From: Halorhodospira abdelmalekii
GTDB lineage: Bacteria > Pseudomonadota > Gammaproteobacteria > Nitrococcales > Halorhodospiraceae
Direction: 5' to 3'
Assembly (NCBI RefSeq): GCF_016583625.1
Contig: NZ_NRRN01000030.1
Span: forward strand, 1 to 41,648
Length of the DNA stretch: 41,648 nucleotides
The translations under genes were made by a program, and so were the position numbers. How positions within the stretch are numbered: the stretch's first letter is position 1; every line of letters begins with the position of its first letter. The notes under the pieces were generated by a model. It had not been told where the DNA came from. It saw only the letters and a program-made list of their open reading frames with translations, and did no database searches. Of this stretch, positions 1 through 6,349 are shown in pieces.

Positions 1-1
1 C

Positions 2-127
2 TATGTGCCTCAGCCGGTGCGGCGCACCTACATTCCGAAGGGGGATGGCCGCATGCGGCCGCTGGGTGTGCCGGCTTTTGAAGATCGGTTGGTGCAGGAT
101 CGGCTCAGCCTTATTCTGCAGGCTATT
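2..127 (+). pseudogene. Group II intron reverse transcriptase/maturase fragment
   Basis: Reading from base 2, about 42 residues match the N-terminal part of group II intron reverse transcriptases: the block PVRRTYIPKGDGRMRPLGVP followed by a segment ending DRLVQDRLSLILQAI is the conserved region before the polymerase palm. The 5' part lies outside the window. The 3' side stops abruptly at about base 128, where a 65-bp repeat begins, so the catalytic YADD region is absent. It runs on the plus strand, opposite to the cassette genes that follow, which is the orientation known for group IIC introns that insert in integron attC sites. The intron class cannot be fixed from so short a piece. Confidence 0.7.
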
Positions 128-128
128 A

Positions 129-201
129 ACACGAACGGACAGGCACCTGCTTATGCCTGCTTATCCCACCCACTGCCCCGCAGTGCGTGTCTCTCACCTC
201 C
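129..201 (+). repeat. 65-bp dispersed repeat, copy A
   Basis: Starts ACACGAACGGACAGGCACC and ends GTGTCTCTCACCTCC, with the stem-loop CACTGC-CCC-GCAGTG inside. Near-identical full copies occur at 1082-1145 and 1966-2029, and right-end pieces at 354-379 and 1309-1334. This copy has an internal duplication of the decamer TGCTTATgCC type and abuts the reverse-transcriptase fragment. Confidence 0.85.
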
Positions 202-353
202 TATCGTGATCATGGAACGAGGTTAGCATGATGCGCATCACGCAACTACCCAGCACAACCCCAGCCCCCTCTGCCAGATCATTGATCCACAACGACTGGT
301 AGGCTAGAATCCTCTGACGTAGAGCAATAGCGGTGCCCCACGGCGTAACGAAT
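202..353. other. Gene-free spacer
   Basis: Between repeat copy A and the partial repeat at 354. I see no credible coding region, RNA gene or attC in it. The minus-strand open frame here is an extension of noncoding sequence. Confidence 0.5.
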
Positions 354-379
354 CCCCGAAGTGCGTTTCTCTCATCTCC
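354..379 (+). repeat. Right end of the 65-bp repeat, diverged
   Basis: CCCCGAAGTGCGTTTCTCTC followed by ATCTCC is a diverged copy of the right end of the 65-bp repeat. It ends within ten bases of an attC fragment (388-449), so the repeat end and the attC fragment are joined here. Confidence 0.7.
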
Positions 380-387
380 GTCATCTC

Positions 388-449
388 GCGCGCCGGTTTG
401 GAGCTGCGAAGCAGCGGAAAACCGGTCGCTGTGCAGCCGATTGTTAAAA
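388..449 (-). other. attC recombination site, 5' portion (split)
   Basis: On the minus strand, starting over the stop codon of the toxin gene, TTTTAAC (R''-like box) is followed by AATCGGCTGCAC and a strong stem: ACCGGTTT pairs with AAACCGG, and inside it GCTGC pairs with GCAGC around a TTC loop. This is the organisation of an integron attC up to the outer stem. The expected R' box is missing here: the sequence switches to the 65-bp repeat. The missing 3' part, sharing 17 bp with this one, is at 1031-1064. Confidence 0.65.
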
Positions 450-737
450 CCTGCCCAACCAGTACTGCGGACGCCGCCGGTCATGGGCAACTGCGAGAAC
501 CTGAAAGCCATCAGGCCTCTCTCGGTAAACGATAGACAAAGGAAATCTGTGAAGGGGCGCTCTGCGAATATCTAGTGGTAATTCGACCTGCCAGGCTTTT
601 GGTGACTCGCCAACTAAATTTGCCAGGGCCTCAAACTCCTCCATGAAGGCACCACCCAATCCCGGAACTTTTGATTCGTAATAACCAACTGATTCCAGGA
701 ACTCGGCTTCCGCTGCCGGGTGAAAGGAATAATTCAT
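444..737 (-). CDS. RelE/ParE-family toxin
   Basis: A 97-residue protein with the ParE-type layout: N-terminal FHPAAEAEFLESVGYYES helix, a segment LPLDIRRAPLHRFPLSIVYR in the central sheet and the C-terminal VLAVAHDRRRPQYWLGR. Members of this family poison gyrase or act as ribosome-dependent ribonucleases, and are neutralised by the cognate antitoxin. Which target applies here cannot be read from the sequence. The start codon overlaps the stop of the antitoxin gene (ATGA), so the two are translationally coupled. The stop codon lies inside the R'' end of an attC remnant, as is usual for a gene-cassette gene. It looks intact. Confidence 0.85.
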   Translation of the reverse strand: MNYSFHPAAEAEFLESVGYYESKVPGLGGAFMEEFEALANLVGESPKAWQVELPLDIRRAPLHRFPLSIVYRERPDGFQVLAVAHDRRRPQYWLGRF

Positions 738-958
738 TTGATGAGCGCTCTAGCCTTCTTCATGACATCCTCACCAGACACAGCCTGAACTGAGCCATTG
801 TCGAGCTCCTCGCCTCTGCGGCGGGCCTCAAGCAACCAATCGGATCTGAGCTCCTCTTCTGACGGAGACTCCAGGCTCAATACCAGTCGCTGAATCAATT
901 GAACGCGCTCCTCCATAGGGAGGTGGAGCGCCTCGTCTTCAATTTTCTGCAGATTCAT
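734..958 (-). CDS. Antitoxin of the ParE-type module (addiction-module protein family)
   Basis: A 74-residue acidic protein (LPMEERVQLIQRLVLSLESP, then ELRSDWLLEARRRGEELDNG, then VSGEDVMKKARALIK) typical of the short addiction-module antitoxin family that pairs with RelE/ParE toxins. The C-terminal half with GEDV and the basic helix is the toxin-wrapping part in this family. I chose the ATG at 956-958 because GAGAGG stands six bases before it; a longer frame upstream runs through repeat and attC sequence and is not credible. The toxin start overlaps its stop codon. An attC 3' end lies about 73 bp upstream, so the pair looks like one integron cassette. Confidence 0.8.
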   Translation of the reverse strand: MNLQKIEDEALHLPMEERVQLIQRLVLSLESPSEEELRSDWLLEARRRGEELDNGSVQAVSGEDVMKKARALIK

Positions 959-1030
959 GAAAAACCTCTCGTTCACGTATCGCTCAATTTTGACACGGAT
1001 GGGCATACAGTGCCACGACTCGGTTTTTCG

Positions 1031-1064
1031 CTTTAACGTCCGGCTCACGCGCCGGTTTGGAGCT
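1031..1064 (-). other. attC recombination site, 3' portion (split)
   Basis: On the minus strand: AGCTCCAAACCGGCGCG, then TGAGCCGGAC, then GTTAAAG, which is an R'-like core (GTTRRRY with a mismatch in the last base). Joined to the piece at 388-449 it rebuilds a full attC: TTTTAAC pairs with GTTAAAG, and CGGCTGCAC pairs with GTGAGCCG with one extrahelical base, a hallmark of attC. The 5' half is replaced by sequence leading into repeat copy B. Confidence 0.65.
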
Positions 1065-1081
1065 ATCAGACACGAACGCAG

Positions 1082-1145
1082 ACACGAACGGACAGGCACC
1101 AGCTTATTCCCACCCACTGCCCCGCAGTGCGTGTCCCTCACCTCC
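1082..1145 (+). repeat. 65-bp dispersed repeat, copy B
   Basis: Full-length copy from ACACGAACGGACAGG to CTCACCTCC. It follows the attC 3' fragment at 1031-1064 after 17 bp that include a partial ACACGAACG duplication. Confidence 0.85.
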
Positions 1146-1393
1146 CACCTGTTCGAGGAGGTGCTCAAACGCATGCCGTGGCCGGCTCGACCGGCGCGGC
1201 GAAGACCTCGACCAGCGCGGCCGTCCTTCCTCGCGCAAGCGGCTGTTTAGCAAAGGTAGACCAATCGATGATCACCCCCGAAACAACCACGCATGGCAGC
1301 TCCCCAATCCCCGCAGTGCGTGTCACTCACCTCCTCGTCCTCACCTCCCCCTTGGCGGCCCAATGTAAGCGTCCAGCCAAACCCGCAGTGCGT
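1146..1393. other. Gene-free stretch with a partial repeat (1309-1334)
   Basis: No gene recognised. Positions 1309-1334 carry the right end of the 65-bp repeat (CCCCGCAGTGCGTGTCACTC and ACCTCC). A further ten-base piece, CCGCAGTGCGTG, sits at 1383-1394 directly against the R' core of the next attC. Confidence 0.55.
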
Positions 1394-1458
1394 GCTCAAC
1401 TTTCGCACCATCTTCGCACTGCGCAGCTTCATGCGTCGGCTGGAGCGCCTTGTTGTGC
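1394..1458 (-). other. attC-like site at the end of the DUF4160/DUF2442 cassette
   Basis: On the minus strand it begins GCACAAC (R'', one mismatch to RYYYAAC), continues AAGGCGCTCCAGCCGACGC, which closely resembles the L'' region of many attC sites, and ends GTTGAGC (a perfect GTTRRRY core). Length is 65 bp. The ends pair with one mismatch, and the inner arms pair only partly, so it may be degenerate. The last twelve codons of the DUF2442 gene run into it. Confidence 0.6.
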
Positions 1459-1695
1459 CCCATTGCGCTTGCATTTTTCGTAAACAAACTCCGGATCAAG
1501 ATCTATTCCAGAGTCCCACTGAACCGTATCAAAAGACACCCGGACGCGCTCAAATGCATTTCGATCTTTCAACCGCTGAAAAACACCGAAGTCGAGATAC
1601 GGCTTCATATCCAGTGTCCCGCGCTCGCCATTATCAAACTCGATTTTCAGCGTGTAGTCGTCGGAAGGGGTAACATATGTGACTGATGGATGCAT
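1429..1695 (-). CDS. DUF2442-domain protein
   Basis: An 88-residue protein. Residues 1-75 match the DUF2442 family (VTYVTPSDDYTLKIEFDNGE, GTLDMKPYLDFGVFQRLKD, VQWDSGIDLDPEFVYEK). DUF2442 proteins commonly pair with DUF4160 proteins as compact toxin-antitoxin-like modules, where DUF2442 is thought to be the antidote; that role is inferred. The ATG at 1693-1695 is preceded by AAGGTGA at a good distance. The gene starts 10 bp after the stop of the DUF4160 remnant. The C-terminal tail (RNGAQQGAPADA) is not part of the domain and is encoded by the attC-like site. Confidence 0.8.
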   Translation of the reverse strand: MHPSVTYVTPSDDYTLKIEFDNGERGTLDMKPYLDFGVFQRLKDRNAFERVRVSFDTVQWDSGIDLDPEFVYEKCKRNGAQQGAPADA

Positions 1696-1705
1696 TTTAT
1701 TCACC

Positions 1706-1908
1706 TTACTGAAGTGGCTGAATCTTGAATGGTTCCTCACCATTCATGACCAACTCCCAATCGGCCATCAAATCGTCTTGGCGATGCTCCGCCCATGCCA
1801 AGGCAAGTTTCGTTTGTTTCTTCGGAAGATTGCCTTCGATAACCTCGCACGTACGGATATCCACCGTGGCCTTGTATTCGCCGTAGTAAACATGAAAGTG
1901 TCGAGTCA
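1706..1908 (-). pseudogene. DUF4160-domain gene, 5'-truncated
   Basis: The frame gives the C-terminal two thirds of a DUF4160 protein (RHFHVYYGEYKATVDIRTC, then LPKKQTKLALAWAEHRQDDL, then DWELVMNGEEPFKIQPL). Family members begin with about 25 more residues before the H-x-H segment; here that stretch and the start codon are replaced by the tandem-expanded left end of the 65-bp repeat at 1909. An in-frame start inside the repeat exists but would give an unrelated, repeat-encoded N-terminus. The gene is therefore probably dead, leaving its DUF2442 partner without a full mate. Confidence 0.7.
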
Positions 1909-2029
1909 ACACGAACACGAACGGACAGGCACCGAACACGCCGAACACGAACGGACAGGCACCGAACACGAACGGACAGGAACCTGCTTATTCCCACCCA
2001 CTGCCCCGCAGTGCGTGTCTCTCACCTCC
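1909..2029 (+). repeat. 65-bp dispersed repeat, copy C with tandem left ends
   Basis: A full copy (1966-2029) is preceded by two further left-end units of the type ACACGAACGGACAGGCACCG, so the left end is present three times in a row. It has overwritten the start of the DUF4160 gene. Confidence 0.85.
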
Positions 2030-2147
2030 ATCACACGGTACAAGTACGCCAGCCCACACGCTGCGTGCGTTCGATAAGGAAGTTGACCGGGCCCATCAAC
2101 AGCGTAGTGCCTGTCCGACAACCTCGTCTGCCATAAAGCGCACCTCT

Positions 2148-2187
2148 CGATGCCTGTCCCGATCCCTGTCCCCGATCCCTGTCTTTT
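2148..2187 (+). repeat. Short tandem repeat, about 12-bp unit
   Basis: Three imperfect units of CGATSCCTGTCC end in a T5 run. A related CCTGTCC motif also occurs in the left end of the 65-bp repeat (as GGACAGG). Function unknown. The interval 2030-2229 shows no gene and no recognisable attC for the cassette upstream. Confidence 0.6.
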
Positions 2188-2229
2188 TGCATTTCAACCG
2201 ATTTATCAGCATTTGCATTCCAACTGTAA

Positions 2230-3501
2230 TCAAAGCAAACCTAGCTCATGTAGATATTTCTTCAGGGTGCTGCGCATTCTCATAATCTCGAAGAAGGTTA
2301 ACCCTTCGATTGATTTGTAACCATATTCGACTACTTGCCTAGCGGCACCCCCAAACATAAGCGGATTCTGCCCAAGCGCTGCCGCGCCCAGCCCAACAGA
2401 CACTCCTGCCGCAAGTCCGTCAAATTTTCGATTTGGTAGGAAAGCAAGCTTTTCCATTAATTGCCACTCATCATCATAAAGCAGCTCTTTCCGTAATTGC
2501 TTAACAACCTGCCAATAAGTTGGGTTCCAACACTTGCTGGCCCAGCAAAACATCTTCTGCAGTAACAATTGAGTAAATAATTGAATAAATATGCGTAGCG
2601 GATTTATAGTATTCATGATCTGCGCCACCCTAAGAGTTGGAATATTGATCCAAGCCACTTTCTGAACGCCTAGCACACTGAGCACATCAGCGAATAGATA
2701 TGGGTTAAGCGGAGATATTGAAAACCTACCGAGAACTGTCAAATTAATATGATTTGGTATTCGCTTAAGGATGCTTGGTGTTGTAAATAGTGCTCCCTCG
2801 TGAGCCAAACCATTCGCTGCTTGATAAAGCGCTGAAGTACGAGCAAGAACCTCATCCAGGTTTGTGAAATATGCGTCTTCACTTAAATATGAGTGCTCCA
2901 CCATTGCGCGACTAAAGTGTCCATCGCATGCCTTTTCCCCAATATTACTCAATAGGCGCTCCGCCCTCGCTTTGCCCGCTCTACTATATTTTGCTCCATA
3001 GCCTATAGAAGTAGACTCCATAACACTTCCTGGCGCCGAAATGGCTTGAGTGTCATTGATGAATAAAGCGCGAAAATACTTCTCAACACTTCCGGGCCTT
3101 GGGTCTACTCTAACGTCTGGCGCGATTTTCCTGTGCCAATCTAAAGGTATAGACCCCGGCTTTTCGCTCCTAAATGCACTGTGGTCACGCAATAGTAGAT
3201 GACTGGCTGCGCTTGTATCATTATCACGCTGTCTAAAGTACTCCGATGCATTTGTTACATTTGGCCTTCCGCCTAACCTCAGCCCTCCTTCTAAATCCAG
3301 CAATCCTCTCCTTTCTTCTATAGCACCAAGAGTTGCAGCGGATTGCCAAATAAATGGAGCACCGACGATAGGAGTGTATCCAAGAATACTTAACACCGTC
3401 ATCTCTAGCGTCAGGCTTTGTTGTGACAGCTCAGAACCCTCTTGCAGGGCATTATCAGCAGTACCCAGATATATTGGTTTCGAAAAATCAAGGCGGAACA
3501 T
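2230..3501 (-). CDS. Unrecognised 423-residue protein, partner of the ThiC-like gene
   Basis: I do not recognise a family. The protein begins MFRLDFSKPIYLGTADNALQ. It has hydrophobic stretches (around VLSILGYTPIVGAPFIW, then NPLRIFIQLFTQLLLQKMF) and a Gly/Ala-rich segment (GLAAGVSVGLGAAALGQNPL) near the C-terminus, but no convincing signal peptide. The ATG is supported by GGGAG ten bases upstream. It starts 18 bp after the stop of the ThiC-like gene, with no attC between them, so the two probably form one two-gene cassette and one transcript. Base composition is clearly AT-richer than the core genes of the window, pointing to transfer. No attC is visible after its stop. Confidence 0.75.
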   Translation of the reverse strand: MFRLDFSKPIYLGTADNALQEGSELSQQSLTLEMTVLSILGYTPIVGAPFIWQSAATLGAIEERRGLLDLEGGLRLGGRPNVTNASEYFRQRDNDTSAASHLLLRDHSAFRSEKPGSIPLDWHRKIAPDVRVDPRPGSVEKYFRALFINDTQAISAPGSVMESTSIGYGAKYSRAGKARAERLLSNIGEKACDGHFSRAMVEHSYLSEDAYFTNLDEVLARTSALYQAANGLAHEGALFTTPSILKRIPNHINLTVLGRFSISPLNPYLFADVLSVLGVQKVAWINIPTLRVAQIMNTINPLRIFIQLFTQLLLQKMFCWASKCWNPTYWQVVKQLRKELLYDDEWQLMEKLAFLPNRKFDGLAAGVSVGLGAAALGQNPLMFGGAARQVVEYGYKSIEGLTFFEIMRMRSTLKKYLHELGLL

Positions 3502-3519
3502 CTAGTGAATACTCCCGAG

Positions 3520-4596
3520 CTAAAGGTAGTTTCTACTTAACAAAGGACAGACATGACCGCATCGAGAGCAACCTGACTTCTTTGAGTCTAAAATGCAACT
3601 TTCTGACACTCCACGCATCTTGGATATATCTCCCTCCACTTGAAGCGCCTCCTTGGAGTAAGTAACTGAGGCTATTTGCGCCGCTAGTTTTGCGACCCTT
3701 AGCCCCTCGGTCAAATGTTGTTGACTTGGGACCCCTCCTTTATGCTCCACCGCTGTAATCGCATTAATTATTCCGCCTTTAGCAATCATCATGAATTCTG
3801 CGGCACCAATTGCTGAGGAAACATGATCAAAATCATCATCACTATCCGAAACGATCGGACCCAAAGGCATTGGCGGGACTTCGAACGCTTTTATTTCCTT
3901 ATGATAATCCGCCAACTTATGCAAGGGCATGTGGCCCGGGCCTTCTAATATTACTTGTGCACCATAAGCTTTAGCCATTCGACAAAACTTTGCCTGGGCG
4001 ACTAGCTCTTCTTTTGCTACCCGATCAAATCCGTCAGCTACGGAACCGGCCCTAAAGGAAGTCCCAAGGTTAATTACCCCACCATGCTGGGCTGCAATCT
4101 TACAGATGTCTTCAAATAACAATTCATAAATATTTACCTTCCTCTTATTCAAGCTCATGTCCCTAAGCACAATGCCGCCGCCCCTGCTTGTTACTGGAAC
4201 TGCACGGTCCTTTTTTGCCAGTGAAAACAATTCATGACTGGGGGTGCAGTGAATGGTTATGAAATTAACACTACTTTTAAATAAATTTTCTATGCGTTCC
4301 AGAAGCTCCGCTTCGTCTAACCCCCCCCTTTCGTTGAAGATTGCGTAATGAGGAAGCACGCCGATAGGGCCGTCAAATTCTGCGCGCATCACCTCCCACA
4401 ACTCTTTCTTCGCCAACAAAGAACTTAAATCCATCATCAAGTCCGGAGGGTTCTTTAAACTCAAAATACCTCGAACTTTTTTGTATTCACGATTGAAAGA
4501 ATCGGCCCGCTCAACTCCGACACTTAGGTTTACCTTTACGGGAATACGGTAACCAACGGTCAATTTATTTGGTGAACCATATGTAACGCTATTCAT
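3520..4596 (-). CDS. Divergent short ThiC-like protein (HMP-P synthase superfamily)
   Basis: At 358 residues it carries the ThiC landmarks in order: NFITIHC (111-117), SRGGGI (137-142), NLGTSFRAGSVADGFD (176-191), EGPGHMPLHK (218-227), DHVSSAIGAAEF (257-268) and EHKGGVP (284-290). The last two histidine-bearing blocks correspond to the metal site in ThiC. True ThiC and the related benzimidazole synthases BzaA/B/F bind a 4Fe-4S cluster through a C-terminal CX2CX4C and use S-adenosylmethionine radically on aminoimidazole ribotide. Here the end is C343-SR-C346-GHV-C350, a CX2CX3C. It lacks the N-terminal domain of ThiC and is shorter than BzaF. No thiamine or B12 genes are near; it sits in an integron cassette 13 bp after an attC. 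A standard thiamine role is unlikely. Confidence 0.8.
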   Translation of the reverse strand: MNSVTYGSPNKLTVGYRIPVKVNLSVGVERADSFNREYKKVRGILSLKNPPDLMMDLSSLLAKKELWEVMRAEFDGPIGVLPHYAIFNERGGLDEAELLERIENLFKSSVNFITIHCTPSHELFSLAKKDRAVPVTSRGGGIVLRDMSLNKRKVNIYELLFEDICKIAAQHGGVINLGTSFRAGSVADGFDRVAKEELVAQAKFCRMAKAYGAQVILEGPGHMPLHKLADYHKEIKAFEVPPMPLGPIVSDSDDDFDHVSSAIGAAEFMMIAKGGIINAITAVEHKGGVPSQQHLTEGLRVAKLAAQIASVTYSKEALQVEGDISKMRGVSESCILDSKKSGCSRCGHVCPLLSRNYL

Positions 4597-4608
4597 CTGG
4601 TATTAGCC

Positions 4609-4680
4609 GCCCAACGTCGAGGCTCAGGGGGGCGGAGCCTGCGCAGCAGGCTGAGCGCCCTCTGGAGCGACTGGTTGGGC
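4609..4680 (-). other. attC recombination site of the first cassette
   Basis: On the minus strand this 72-bp site starts GCCCAAC (R'', matches RYYYAAC) and ends GTTGGGC (R', matches GTTRRRY), which are perfect complements. Inside, GTCG pairs with CGAC, CTC..GGGCG with CGCCC..GAG, and a 7-bp stem AGCCTGC/GCAGGCT closes a TGC loop, with unpaired bases on the 5' arm. This is the classical attC form. It overlaps the last 18 codons and the stop of the DUF6602-like gene and ends 12 bp before the ThiC-like start codon. Confidence 0.88.
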
Positions 4681-5478
4681 CGGTGCGGCAGGGTAAAACG
4701 CACCCTCTGAAAAAGCAGTGTTTCCGCTCTTAAGTAGATAACGTGCATATGGCAGAACCTCAGTTGTTCGCCCTCTGTTTGCTACCCTAGCTAGCTTATT
4801 GATCAAGAACGGCACTTCACCATCAGGTGTTCTTCCCAAGAAAATATCCGCAGCATTTACTCGATTTTCTAAAACCTGACGCTTTTCATTGGTGAACAAC
4901 ACTAGCCCATCCTTGAGCGACACCATCAAATTCGGAGATAGATGTCCAGGGTGACGACTACATGCCGTTGCATATCGGTCTGCACGCGTTGCAGGAACCA
5001 GAGGAGATTCGTTACAAAGTATGAAGGCATAAATTTGATCAAGTGGCTTGTGTTCAGGGTCAAATGATTCAAGACTGAAGCCTTGCATTGACGTTACGGA
5101 GCCGTAGCTGCGAAAGCATGTGGGATCGTTAAAGTAGCGTTGCAATGACTTCACTTTCGCAATCTTATCGACGGCATCGCTGATTTCCGGCGTTCCCAGC
5201 GAGCTCTTAATCTCACCAACTGCGATGACACTCTCGCACGGGATGTATGTTGCGGCAGGGTCTCCATTGATGGAGAACACGGGGCAATGATCTTTTTCGT
5301 AGAGAATCACATCACATTGGTTTGAAGTGTTCCCGAATGAGTCGATCACACATCCGGTGGCAACAGCGACTTTTTTCGGAAGAACGGATTGCAGCTTATT
5401 TCTCACTTCGTGTTCGCGTGCGCTTCCGACTAACCCAGGGGTGGTTCCGCCGCCAGCTCTCACGAAATTGAAGATCAA
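4624..5478 (-). CDS. DUF6602-like protein with PD-(D/E)XK nuclease-like core
   Basis: The protein shows GTTPGLVGSAREHEVRNKL (11-29), then a core ATGCVIDSFGNTSNQCDVILY (40-60) and ESVIAVGEIKSSL (82-94). The spacing of D56 and E89-x-K91 on consecutive strands is the PD-(D/E)XK nuclease arrangement, and DUF6602 members are suspected nucleases; activity here is inferred. The first standard start is TTG at 5476-5478, but similarity-like sequence (FLDELAEEL) continues upstream in frame to a TAG at 5542-5544 with no ATG, GTG or TTG, so the true start may be non-standard or lost. The last 18 residues (Ala/Pro/Gln-rich) are encoded by the attC. It is the first cassette after the integrase relic. Confidence 0.72.
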   Translation of the reverse strand: MIFNFVRAGGGTTPGLVGSAREHEVRNKLQSVLPKKVAVATGCVIDSFGNTSNQCDVILYEKDHCPVFSINGDPAATYIPCESVIAVGEIKSSLGTPEISDAVDKIAKVKSLQRYFNDPTCFRSYGSVTSMQGFSLESFDPEHKPLDQIYAFILCNESPLVPATRADRYATACSRHPGHLSPNLMVSLKDGLVLFTNEKRQVLENRVNAADIFLGRTPDGEVPFLINKLARVANRGRTTEVLPYARYLLKSGNTAFSEGAFYPAAPAQPVAPEGAQPAAQAPPP

Positions 5479-5553
5479 CTCTTCTGCAAGTTCATCAAGA
5501 AATTTGTGTGGGCTGAAAGTCTTGTCGATTTCTATGACCTGCTACTCGCTTAG

Positions 5554-5560
5554 GCCCAAC
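5554..5560 (-). other. attI-like core site (integron cassette entry point)
   Basis: GTTGGGC on the minus strand fits the integrase core GTTRRRY. It lies between the 5' end of the intI pseudogene and the first cassette, where attI is expected. The TTGGGC following the cut position is identical to the complement of the R'' box of the first cassette's attC, as expected if that cassette was inserted here. The 5561-5703 interval has no gene; I cannot identify a cassette promoter with confidence. Confidence 0.6.
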
Positions 5561-5703
5561 GGTTGCTTCACAAGACACGGCCCTTCCACGCGTTATACCG
5601 ACGCCGTACAACACCATCCAGCTCTTGCATCTCGGTCTCCTCCTAGTGCATCCCGCTGGTGCATCCCGGCCAATCATCAAGCACAACTGAAGAGCAACTT
5701 ACC

Positions 5704-6044
5704 ATGCCTGCACCCAAGGACGCGAACTCTGTAGCCCGCTTCTGGGATCGCCACATCCATCAGCTTCAACCCCAATGCATCAAGCCAGCGGCGGCCACGT
5801 AGTTCGTGAAACGCGCCAAGCAGTCATCGCCGCCTTCCCCAAACAATAACCCCGTGACCTTGATCAAGATCAAAGCAATGAGTATCTGAAGAATCTGCAA
5901 GAACCTGGGACGGGATAACCCCCTTGAAGACTGGCAACGTTGCCTACGTTGCCATTGGGCAATGTTGCCAAGCCAAGCCGTCGATGCTATACGGACGCTG
6001 TTGAACACGATTCAATCCGCGTCTGTGAACGCCATCGACGGGAG
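5704..6044 (+). pseudogene. intI: Integron integrase (intI) N-terminal remnant
   Basis: Pieces in different frames line up with the N-terminal domain of integron tyrosine recombinases. From the ATG at 5704: ARFWDRHIHQL, then IKPAAAT, a TAG stop where Trp is expected, FVKRAKQ, a frameshift, IAAFPKQ; then in other frames NEYLKNL, NLGRDNPLEDWQ, a short stretch without similarity, and QAVDAIRTLLNTIQSASVNA. The DWQ..QAVDAIR block is typical of IntI. The match ends at 6044, exactly where a MITE-like element starts, and the catalytic domain (R...HxxR...Y) is absent. It is thus inactivated by a stop, frameshifts and truncation. It points away from the minus-strand cassettes, as in functional integrons. 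Confidence 0.75.
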
Positions 6045-6326
<282 letters not shown>

Positions 6327-6349
6327 AGGCCTTCCCAACAACGAAATCT

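Noticed and set aside
129-2029. The 65-bp repeats as CRISPR repeats or as attC sites
   Set aside because: Copies are irregularly spaced with no uniform spacers, and they lack the RYYYAAC and GTTRRRY boxes, so they are neither CRISPR nor attC.
2390-2526. Apparent attC (GTTGGGC with ACCCAAC) inside the 423-residue gene
   Set aside because: The arms between the boxes do not pair and the sequence is coding; a chance match.
3520-4596. Ordinary thiC for thiamine synthesis
   Set aside because: It is too short, has a changed cysteine motif, no TPP riboswitch or thi genes nearby, and sits on a gene cassette.
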